A stretch of 19,955 nucleotides of DNA from Holosporaceae bacterium. Its GTDB lineage: Bacteria; Pseudomonadota; Alphaproteobacteria; UBA3830. Where the stretch lies: the NCBI GenBank assembly GCA_031258475.1, contig JAIRMS010000001.1, forward strand, positions 1-19,955. Reading direction: 5' to 3'. This document shows, in pieces, positions 14,733-19,955 of this stretch. The position numbers and the translations under genes are program-made. Below the pieces are notes generated by a model that saw nothing but the letters and a program-made list of their open reading frames with translations, was not told where the DNA came from and ran no database searches. Every line of letters starts with the position of its first letter. Position 1 is the stretch's first letter.

Positions 14733-15065
14733 TTGCCAGTGAAGGATGTTAGATTTTTGCAATTCGTTACAAAATCTCTAACGGATAAATTGTTTCTTTT
14801 CTCTCCGGATGAATCGAAATCCAGCAACCTGAGAAACAGATTGATGCACTATTTCAAGATGGATTACAAACATGAAAGACATGGCTTTGGCCTTTCGCAT
14901 TACTGCAAAGAGCTCTCGCCGAGCTCGTAGACGAAGGGAGAATATTAAAAATTAAAAAAGGAATCTATTGTCTGGCAAACCCACAACTATGAGGATATTC
15001 CTGTCGATCCGGAAGTTTATAGGGGTAAGCCGAAGCATCCACCCGTCCCATGTACAATCGCCTAA
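14733..15065 (+). pseudogene. Decayed gene, possible winged-helix protein remnant
   Basis: No single frame covers this region, but three plus-strand frames in succession look like one protein. The first (14733 onward) reads KSLTDKLFLFSPDESK. The second, near 14900-14990, reads QRALAELVDEGRILKIKKG then IYCLANPQL. The third, about 14985-15065, reads HNYEDIPVDPEVYRGKPKHP then PVPCTIA and a stop. The middle block has the shape of the recognition helix and wing of a winged helix (ALxxLVxxGxIxKIxxGxY), seen in AbiEi-type antitoxins and in the N-terminal domain of RNase R. At least two frameshifts are needed, so it is not functional. Family assignment is uncertain. Confidence 0.4.
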
Positions 15066-15084
15066 ATAACCACGGGAACCGGGC

Positions 15085-15285
15085 TTAGCGTAAACGCTTG
15101 TCCCAAAAGTAGGCTGGTTTCGGTGTAGCAAAATATAATTCATGTGTCAATATGTTTTTTGAAGCGTATCGGTTCGGCAGACATGCCTCTGCGATTTCAG
15201 ATTTCATAACACTTCTTAACAAAATCAGTGGCCGCAGAAATAAAGAGTAAATCCAATCCGCCGAGATTATCGCTTTTTTCTTCAT
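15085..15285 (-). CDS. Small hypothetical ORF, 66 aa
   Basis: The ATG at 15285 is preceded by GAGAG, and the frame runs 66 codons (MKKKAIISADWIYSLFLRPL at the start, YFATPKPAYFWDKRLR at the end). It begins 55 bases downstream of the SDR gene on the same strand. A mixed basic and hydrophobic composition is seen but no known domain. The surrounding DNA is decayed, so this may be a chance frame or a gene tail; support is weak. Confidence 0.25.
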   Translation of the reverse strand: MKKKAIISADWIYSLFLRPLILLRSVMKSEIAEACLPNRYASKNILTHELYFATPKPAYFWDKRLR

Positions 15286-15340
15286 TTTACTCTCAAAATT
15301 TTTTCTGCGACATGAGTTTGGCCATCTCGAACCACGAAAA

Positions 15341-16171
15341 TTACTGAGCTGTCCAACCTCCATCGATAACCAATGAAGCTCCACGCATCTGATCGGCAGC
15401 GGGACTACATAGGAAAAGAACTGCCTGCCCGATTTGTTCAACGGTTACAAACTGTTGAGACGGATGCTTTTCCGATATCAGAGCAAGTTTCTCAACTTCT
15501 GTCGAAGTGCCTTTCTGAGTTGCTCTATCTGTGATTTGCTTTTCCACAAGAGGAGTTAACACCCATCCAGGACATATGGCATTACAAGTAATATTTGTCG
15601 TCGCTGTTTCAAGAGCTACTTCTTTGGTCAATCCGATAACTCCGTGCTTTGCAGCCACATAGGCAGATTTATTGACAGAAGCAACAAGTCCATGCGTAGA
15701 TGCAATATTTATGATTCGTCCATATCCTCTTGCTTTGGAAATAGGTAGCGCATTCTGTATAGCGATAAAAGGCGCGGTCAAATTAATGGCAATAATATCG
15801 TTCCACTTTTCCAGCGGAAATTCTTCAATTGGAGACACATACTGAATACCTGCGTTGTTCACCAAAACATCTAACCTTCCAAATGTATCCATTGTTTTTC
15901 TAAACATATTTCCGATTTGATCAGGATCTTTCAGGTCGGCATCGTCGTAAATCACCCTTGCCCCAAAAGCAGAAATCTGCGCAACAGCTTTATCAACATC
16001 ACCAAAACCATTTAACACAATGTCATATCCTGTTTTCGCCATTTCCGTTGCAATACCAAGACCTATTCCACTTACAGAGCCAGTGACGAGAGCAACCTTT
16101 CTATCAGCCAGCGCGGCGTCAAAATTCAGAATAGTAAAAAAAATCAGAACAAGTATATTCTTCATTCGCAT
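15341..16171 (-). CDS. Short-chain dehydrogenase, 3-hydroxybutyrate-dehydrogenase-like, with signal peptide, 276 aa
   Basis: Residues 24-276 form a full classical SDR: cofactor motif TGSVSGIG (30-37), NNAG (105-108), catalytic Ser158, Tyr171 and Lys175 (YxxxK), and PGWVLTPLVEKQI after strand 6. The sequence closely resembles D-3-hydroxybutyrate dehydrogenase (BdhA/HbdH), which interconverts 3-hydroxybutyrate and acetoacetate with NAD. The oddity is the N-terminus: MRMKNILVLIFFTILNFDAA then LADRK has a basic start, hydrophobic core and an A-L-A cleavage site, so the enzyme would be exported. The normal cytosolic start has no Met here. The start at 16171 is chosen for GAGGA seven bases upstream. 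Either it acts in the periplasm or the enzyme gained a fused leader. An older upstream ATG at 16192 lacks a ribosome-binding site. Confidence 0.85.
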   Translation of the reverse strand: MRMKNILVLIFFTILNFDAALADRKVALVTGSVSGIGLGIATEMAKTGYDIVLNGFGDVDKAVAQISAFGARVIYDDADLKDPDQIGNMFRKTMDTFGRLDVLVNNAGIQYVSPIEEFPLEKWNDIIAINLTAPFIAIQNALPISKARGYGRIINIASTHGLVASVNKSAYVAAKHGVIGLTKEVALETATTNITCNAICPGWVLTPLVEKQITDRATQKGTSTEVEKLALISEKHPSQQFVTVEQIGQAVLFLCSPAADQMRGASLVIDGGWTAQ

Positions 16172-16385
16172 TGATTCGTCCTCGAAAAACACTCATTTGA
16201 TTGATAACACGATCATTTATAAAAATCGACACTTAATTGTAATTAGATTTGGTTTAAAAATCATATCAATGCTTCAATTGTCGATTTGCATCAATGCGAT
16301 AATGGCTAAAGCCTCTACAACAACGACATCTCATAACAATTGTTCGCACAGGGCAAATGCATTTTTCAAATCTTGCCACAGAAAA
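16172..16385. other. Gene-free spacer between the SDR gene and tRNA-Ala
   Basis: An AT-rich stretch of about 210 bases. The plus-strand frame crossing it is an antisense shadow of the SDR gene. It should contain the SDR promoter; no confident boxes are visible. Confidence 0.5.
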
Positions 16386-16461
16386 TGGTGGAGCCGAGGG
16401 GAGTCGAACCCCTGACCTCGACGATGCGAACGTCGCGCTCTACCAACTGAGCTACGACCCC
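16386..16461 (-). tRNA. tRNA-Ala (anticodon CGC)
   Basis: A complete 76-base cloverleaf on the minus strand: acceptor GGGGTCG with CGGCTCC, including the G3:U70 pair that specifies alanine; D-arm GCTC/GAGC; anticodon stem CGACG/CGTCG with loop TTCGCAT, so anticodon CGC reading GCG; T-arm AGGGG-TTCGACT-CCCCT; CCA encoded. It lies 43 bases downstream of rpsU on the same strand and may share its transcript. Confidence 0.97.
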
Positions 16462-16504
16462 CAATCATGAAACTAGAATAATTTCTTGAAAAACGAACGA
16501 AGTA

Positions 16505-16708
16505 CTAATACCCTTCGCGTTCCATGCGTTTTCTCAGTAATTTCCGAGTGCGACGGATGGCTTCTGACATTTCCCGAACTCTTTTTTCGGACGGTTTTTC
16601 GAAATGTCTCCGCAGTTTGATTTCTCTAAAAATTCCCTCGCGCTGCATCTTTTTTTTCAAAGCCCTAAGCGCCTGATCGACGTTGTTATCATGTACGAAA
16701 ACGAGCAC
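16505..16708 (-). CDS. rpsU: 30S ribosomal protein bS21, 67 aa, GTG start
   Basis: bS21 binds the 30S platform near the anti-Shine-Dalgarno region and assists initiation. The product reads (M)LVFVHDNNVDQALRALKKKM, QREGIFREIKLRRHFEKPSE and ends with a basic helix (RRTRKLLRKRMEREGY), as in alphaproteobacterial bS21. The start is the GTG at 16708: GGGAGGAAGTTTA-GTG is an excellent ribosome-binding site and gives the family length. The ATG at 16747 would add 13 residues foreign to the family. It lies between tadA and tRNA-Ala, all on the minus strand. Confidence 0.95.
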   Translation of the reverse strand: MLVFVHDNNVDQALRALKKKMQREGIFREIKLRRHFEKPSEKRVREMSEAIRRTRKLLRKRMEREGY

Positions 16709-16779
16709 TAAACTTCCTCCCTGTGGGTTATTGCAATAAGGCGACATTGTATACGAACGTTGCAGATTTTAAAAGAGTT

Positions 16780-16805
16780 TTCTTGAAAAAGATTTCAAAA
16801 TCTCT
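16780..16805 (-). terminator. Possible weak terminator at the end of tadA
   Basis: On the minus strand AGATTT-TG-AAATCT followed by TTTTC forms an AT-rich hairpin with a T-run; the tadA stop codon lies in it. The plus strand also shows hairpin plus T-run, so it could act both ways. The stem is weak. Confidence 0.3.
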
Positions 16806-17232
16806 TTTTTATGAAAAAGTTTTGTAAAATTTTTACGCACTGTGTTTCTAAAACACCACCTACTACCTCGGTTTTATGAATGGCATAATCGAGAATATAC
16901 GGCAGTTTCTCAATTGCTCCGTATTTTATGTCATAGGCTCCAAAGTACAATCTGCGGACTCTGGACATGGATATTGCCTGGGCGCACATTGCACAGGGTT
17001 CCAGGGTAACATAAATGTCACACCCTTTTATATTGGATGAATTAAAAAAAAGGCAAGCCCTGTGAATAGCTAAAATTTCAGCATGGGCGATGGGATTCAA
17101 ATTTTTAATAACCTCGTTTCCTGCGGTCGATATTACTTGATCGTCCCGAACTATCACGGCTCCCACCGGAACAGATCCTCTTGATTCCGCTTTTTTTGCT
17201 TCTTCGATCGCCAGGTTCATAAAATATCGCAT
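16795..17232 (-). CDS. tadA: tRNA-specific adenosine deaminase, 145 aa
   Basis: TadA converts A34 to inosine in tRNA-Arg(ACG), which lets it read CGU, CGC and CGA. The zinc site is intact: HAE (His50, catalytic Glu52) and LEPCAMC (Cys80, Cys83). SVPVGAVIV at residues 20-28 and the GAYDIKYGA segment also match TadA rather than other cytidine/deoxycytidylate deaminases. Length is normal. The start at 17232 has no clear ribosome-binding site; Met5 (17220) is an alternative. It is the upstream neighbour of rpsU. Confidence 0.95.
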   Translation of the reverse strand: MRYFMNLAIEEAKKAESRGSVPVGAVIVRDDQVISTAGNEVIKNLNPIAHAEILAIHRACLFFNSSNIKGCDIYVTLEPCAMCAQAISMSRVRRLYFGAYDIKYGAIEKLPYILDYAIHKTEVVGGVLETQCVKILQNFFIKKRF

Positions 17233-17306
17233 GAAAACTTTATTTTAGATATTAAATGTAATTTTACGAAGACATTATATCCTAGTACCAACGAAAGGGT
17301 AACCGT

Positions 17307-17471
17307 ATGTCGAAAATTATATATCTTAAAGACATTTTCCTTATAAAGGACTCTCAGGAGAAAGAAAAAAAATCTACAAAAAAAACGACCACCAGTCGTT
17401 CGAAGCTAAAATCAACAAAATATAATAAGAGTGCGAAATCGTTTTTAATTGAAAAAAAAGAAGGCTCTTGA
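17307..17471 (+). CDS. Small lysine-rich ORF, 54 aa, unrecognised
   Basis: An ATG at 17307 preceded by AAAGGG opens a 54-codon frame: a hydrophobic start (MSKIIYLKDIFLIK) followed by a Lys/Ser/Thr-rich tail (KEKKSTKKTTTSRSKLKS). It lies convergent to clpP, its end overlapping the probable clpP terminator. A very basic small protein could bind nucleic acid, but the tail could equally be translated low-complexity DNA. No family recognised. Confidence 0.3.
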   Translation: MSKIIYLKDIFLIKDSQEKEKKSTKKTTTSRSKLKSTKYNKSAKSFLIEKKEGS

Positions 17472-17497
17472 TAGTAAAATGGGAGCTGGTAGAGCCT
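17450..17497 (-). terminator. Probable terminator of the tig-clpP unit
   Basis: On the minus strand AGGCTCT (17497-17491) and AGAGCCT (17468-17462) form a seven-base-pair stem around a 22-base loop, followed by TCTTTTTTTTC. It lies about 80 bases beyond the clpP stop. The loop is large. A second hairpin, TGTGCCA/TGGCACA (17510-17529), lies between it and clpP but has no T-run. Confidence 0.5.
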
Positions 17498-17576
17498 GAC
17501 ATGTTATGATGTGCCATCTATGTGGCACAATCACAACAAATCCAACAATCTACAATATCGGAATCGGATCCTACAG

Positions 17577-18185
17577 CTAGGATATTTCCTTGCGCTTATC
17601 GATTACTTCATCGATTAGGCCGAAGCTTTTGGCTTCCTCCGGGGACATAAAATTATCTCGATCCATGGCTTTTTCTATATCTGCCAGTGGCATTTTTGTG
17701 TGTTTTTCGTAAACCTTATTCAGACGACGACGCAGATCAATAATTTCTTTCGCGTGAATCTCTATGTCTGTCGCCTGTCCCCGGAATCCACCGGAAGGTT
17801 GATGTATCATTATTCTGGAATTTGGCAGCGAAAATCTTTTCCCTTTGGCTCCGGACATGAGAAGGAACGATCCCATGGATGCGGCCTGTCCAAGGCACAG
17901 CGTCGTTACCTCCGGAGTAATGTATTGCATCGTGTCGTATATGGAAAAGCCTGAACTTACCACTCCACCGGGAGAATTTATATAGAAGAAAATATCTTTT
18001 TTGGGATTCTCAGACTCCAGAAACAACAGCTGTGCGCAAATTAAACTGGCCGAAACATCGTTGACTTCGCCGCTTAAAAATATTATTCGCTCTTTTAATA
18101 GGCGAGAGTAAATATCGTAGGAACGCTCCCCGCGACTTGTCTGCTCAACCACCATGGGAACCAGCGTGTTCATATAATCTTTCAT
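17577..18185 (-). CDS. clpP: ATP-dependent Clp protease proteolytic subunit, 202 aa
   Basis: ClpP forms the 14-subunit barrel that degrades substrates unfolded by ClpX or ClpA. The catalytic triad is Ser103 (GQAASMG), His128 (MIHQPSGG) and Asp177 (DRDNFMS), with exactly the spacing of E. coli ClpP (25 and 49 residues). The oxyanion-loop NSPGG (70-74) is present. The start follows GAAGGGAGAAAATA. It lies 18 bases after tig on the same strand, the usual tig-clpP order. The usual next gene, clpX, is absent here; a probable terminator follows. Confidence 0.97.
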   Translation of the reverse strand: MKDYMNTLVPMVVEQTSRGERSYDIYSRLLKERIIFLSGEVNDVSASLICAQLLFLESENPKKDIFFYINSPGGVVSSGFSIYDTMQYITPEVTTLCLGQAASMGSFLLMSGAKGKRFSLPNSRIMIHQPSGGFRGQATDIEIHAKEIIDLRRRLNKVYEKHTKMPLADIEKAMDRDNFMSPEEAKSFGLIDEVIDKRKEIS

Positions 18186-18203
18186 TATTTTCTCCCTTCT
18201 AAA

Positions 18204-19613
18204 CTATTCGGCTTCCTTCTTACTTGGGCTCTTTTTCTTCGCGGGCTTTGTTTTTTCATCAGTATTTCCCTTGGCAAGCTTTTTAGGTTCAGATTTAGGT
18301 GCATCCTTAAAAAAGTCAAAGGTTTCCTCGTCCAGAGCCACAAGTTCCTCGATCGAACATTTTTTCTCCTGTATTTTTACCTTATTAAGTAAAAATTCAG
18401 TTACTTTTCTCTCTAAAATTGGACTTATCACAGCCTGAAGGTTTTCGCTGCGCGTATACGTCTTCCAGACGGCCTTTTCCTGTCCGGGATGCAATAATGC
18501 AATTCTGTTTATGTACTGGGAAATTTCGTTCTGCGTCGCTGATATTTTCTCTCTTTTAGCAATTTCCGCAATTACTAATCCTAGACGAACCCTTCTTTCG
18601 GAAATTTTCAGGCATTCGCTCTGAACATGAGAAGAAAATTCCACGCCGAGCTTCTGGGCTTCCTCGGTGATTCGTTTAGAAATTACGCTATTTTCAATAT
18701 CAACTATATTTTGCGGAATATCGAAATCGTACATGTCGGTGATTTTGTCCAGTAGATCGCGACTCATTACGTCTTTGCTCAGGTGATCATATTTTGAGAC
18801 AAGACGGGCCTTTGCCCATTCTCGCGCCTGTTCCAGGTTTTCATAGCCCATTGATTTAGCAAATTCATCGTCTATTTTGTGCTCAGCCGGATCAAAAATC
18901 TTTTTGATGACCGCTTTGTATTCTACAGTTTTTCCTGCAAAAGTTTTTTCGCTAAAATTCGTTGGATATGCTATGGAAAATTCTTTTATTCTTCCAACTT
19001 TTGCTCCAATAAAATGCTTCCAAAAATTGTCGACGAGGGTGGCGTCTCCCATGATTATTTCCAAATCTTTGATTTCTCCTTTTTGGAGTTTCTTGTCAGG
19101 AGCTCGTAGACACAGATCGACGACAATCTTCTGTCCTTCTTCGGCATTTTTGTCGCTTTCGATCCATTTTTTATGTTCTTTTCTTATAGCTTCAAGGACA
19201 TCGGTTACTTTTTCGTCTCCGATTTCCGCAATATATTTCGTAATCTCTATTGATGAAACGTCTTTGAGTTCAAATGATGGAAGCGCTTCAAATTTCAGCA
19301 AAAATTCCAGGCCATTTTCGTCTTCCTTGACTATATCCGTTATGTACGCGAACGAAACGGACACACCCTCGTCCTTTATAATTTTTTTGGAAGAATCGGT
19401 GATTGCTTTTTTCTTTGCTTCGTCGACCAGGCTATCTCCATACATGCGCCTTATAACATCGAGCGGTGCTTTTCCGGGACGAAATCCGTCCAGACGAACT
19501 TTTTTGGCCGTTTCCTGCAATTTTTCCGTTACCGCTGCGTCCAACTCCACCTTTGGAATCAGGACATTGTAACGTCTCTTCAGGCCATCGGCCGTTTTAT
19601 TTAAGATTTCCAT
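18204..19613 (-). CDS. tig: Trigger factor, 469 aa
   Basis: Trigger factor is the ribosome-bound chaperone that meets nascent chains at uL23. The N-terminal ribosome-binding signature GFRPGKAP is at residues 43-50. A divergent PPIase (FKBP-like) domain spans about 150-245 (EGQKIVVDL, AGKTVEYKAVIKKI), followed by a long helical substrate-binding C-domain. The last about 30 residues are a Lys/Pro-rich tail (KPAKKKSPSKKEAE) common in alphaproteobacteria. The start is set at 19613 with GGAGAGAAAATT upstream. The open frame continues upstream through the tRNA-Leu gene, but those 45 codons are translated tRNA and not part of the protein. Confidence 0.96.
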   Translation of the reverse strand: MEILNKTADGLKRRYNVLIPKVELDAAVTEKLQETAKKVRLDGFRPGKAPLDVIRRMYGDSLVDEAKKKAITDSSKKIIKDEGVSVSFAYITDIVKEDENGLEFLLKFEALPSFELKDVSSIEITKYIAEIGDEKVTDVLEAIRKEHKKWIESDKNAEEGQKIVVDLCLRAPDKKLQKGEIKDLEIIMGDATLVDNFWKHFIGAKVGRIKEFSIAYPTNFSEKTFAGKTVEYKAVIKKIFDPAEHKIDDEFAKSMGYENLEQAREWAKARLVSKYDHLSKDVMSRDLLDKITDMYDFDIPQNIVDIENSVISKRITEEAQKLGVEFSSHVQSECLKISERRVRLGLVIAEIAKREKISATQNEISQYINRIALLHPGQEKAVWKTYTRSENLQAVISPILERKVTEFLLNKVKIQEKKCSIEELVALDEETFDFFKDAPKSEPKKLAKGNTDEKTKPAKKKSPSKKEAE

Positions 19614-19636
19614 AATTTTCTCTCCGCAACACAAAC

Positions 19637-19721
19637 TGGTGCGGGCGGAGGGACTTGAACCCCCACGGCACAAACCACCAGAACCTAAATCTGGCGCGTC
19701 TACCAATTCCGCCACGCCCGC
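19637..19721 (-). tRNA. tRNA-Leu (anticodon UAG)
   Basis: A complete 85-base class II tRNA on the minus strand: acceptor GCGGGCG/CGCCCGC, anticodon stem CCAGA/TCTGG with loop TTTAGGT (anticodon TAG, reads CUA and other CUN), a long variable arm (GGTTTGTGCC region) as expected for leucine, T-arm with GGTTCAAGTCC, CCA encoded. It directly precedes tig (23 bases), a common alphaproteobacterial arrangement, and is probably co-transcribed. Confidence 0.97.
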
Positions 19722-19737
19722 CGAATAATTCGAAGGT

Positions 19738-19747
19738 ATGTATAGCA
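19738..19747 (-). promoter_or_regulatory. Probable extended -10 promoter of tRNA-Leu-tig-clpP
   Basis: The minus strand reads TGCTATACAT: an extended -10 (TG-N-TATACA) about 18 bases ahead of the mature tRNA 5' end. No good -35 box is seen at 17 bases, which fits extended -10 promoters. Confidence 0.4.
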
Positions 19748-19836
19748 TTTTTGTGAAACAATTGGCTAGTGCGTTGCGCGTCGTCTGTTTATTTTAGTAT
19801 CACGAATCACTTTGGAAGTGCGCAGTCAGCATTTAG

Positions 19837-19955
19837 TTTTATTTCCATGGGGCCGGGTATAAACCTTACGCTTTAGCGTGAATTGCTTTAGCATTCTAGT
19901 AGTTGTAAGCTGAGGCATGAACAATACTCGAGAAAGATACGCCAAAGGTGCCTAC
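19837..19955 (+). mobile_element. Right copy of the terminal 118-bp repeat (end of an unidentified IS, reading outward)
   Basis: Bases 19837-19954 are an exact inverted copy of 1-118. The non-coding part (19837-19916) carries the ACGCT/AGCGT palindrome; an ORF then starts at 19917 and reads out of the window. Identity to the left copy ends at 19837, so the element boundary is probably at or near there. No target-site duplication can be judged because the outer halves are missing. Confidence 0.65.
19917..19955 (+). CDS. Partial ORF, N-terminus only, probable transposase
   Basis: Thirteen codons, MNNTRERYAKGAY, preceded by GCTGAGG at suitable spacing. Identical to the left-end ORF plus one more codon. 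Function is inferred only from its place in a repeated element. Confidence 0.35.
   Translation, partial: MNNTRERYAKGAY

Noticed and set aside
14952..15143. 63-codon minus-strand frame downstream of the SDR gene
   Set aside because: It overlaps the decayed plus-strand gene, lacks a ribosome-binding site and encodes no known motif.
18877..19572. 231-codon plus-strand frame opposite tig
   Set aside because: It is antisense to the trigger factor gene, rich in Ser and Phe from reversed Lys/Glu codons, and has no ribosome-binding site.
1..19955. CRISPR array, prophage or integrase-bounded island
   Set aside because: No regularly spaced direct repeats, phage structural genes or integrase were seen. 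The two tRNAs have no repeated 3' ends that would suggest attachment sites.

Overview
The window reads as a piece of an alphaproteobacterial chromosome, probably from an intracellular or host-associated lineage (Holosporales or Rickettsiales-like; this is inference, no rRNA is present). The reasons are the character of rpsA, tig, clpP, rpmJ and rpsU, a tRNA-Leu directly ahead of tig-clpP, a moderately AT-rich composition, many decayed insertion sequences, an ankyrin-repeat lipoprotein and several orphan secreted or lipoprotein genes. Both ends are the same 118-bp sequence in inverted orientation, each with the start of an ORF reading outward. The window is therefore most likely a whole contig that stops inside two copies of one mobile element.

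Layout. 1-2.0 kb is a graveyard of nested insertion sequences: an IS982-type N-terminus, cut by an IS256-type element, cut in turn by an IS630-type element. 2.0-5.7 kb holds two divergent accessory genes, a small outer-membrane beta-barrel (minus) and an 863-residue orphan (plus). 5.7-6.4 kb holds more IS debris (IS1595 and a second IS630 tail) and a double hairpin. 6.4-8.6 kb holds, on the minus strand, an MFS transporter, a small unknown ORF and rpoZ. 8.6-11.6 kb is a plus-strand housekeeping block: rpmJ with a clear sigma-70 promoter, rpsA, and ddl starting inside the rpsA stop codon. 11.6-14.7 kb is a lipoprotein cluster: an ankyrin lipoprotein coupled to a frameshifted lipoprotein (minus), divergent from a third lipoprotein (plus). 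14.7-15.3 kb is decayed sequence. 15.3-19.75 kb is mostly minus strand: a 3-hydroxybutyrate-dehydrogenase-like SDR with an unexpected signal peptide, tRNA-Ala(CGC), rpsU, tadA, and the tRNA-Leu(UAG)-tig-clpP unit.

How the genes relate. The core genes serve translation (rpsA, rpmJ, rpsU, tadA, two tRNAs), transcription (rpoZ), protein folding and turnover (tig, clpP) and peptidoglycan synthesis (ddl). The accessory genes are mostly envelope-directed (OMP, lipoproteins, possibly the 863-aa protein) and are the best candidates for host interaction. The most promising undescribed items are the 863-aa protein with an apparent internal duplication and the ankyrin/lipoprotein cluster.
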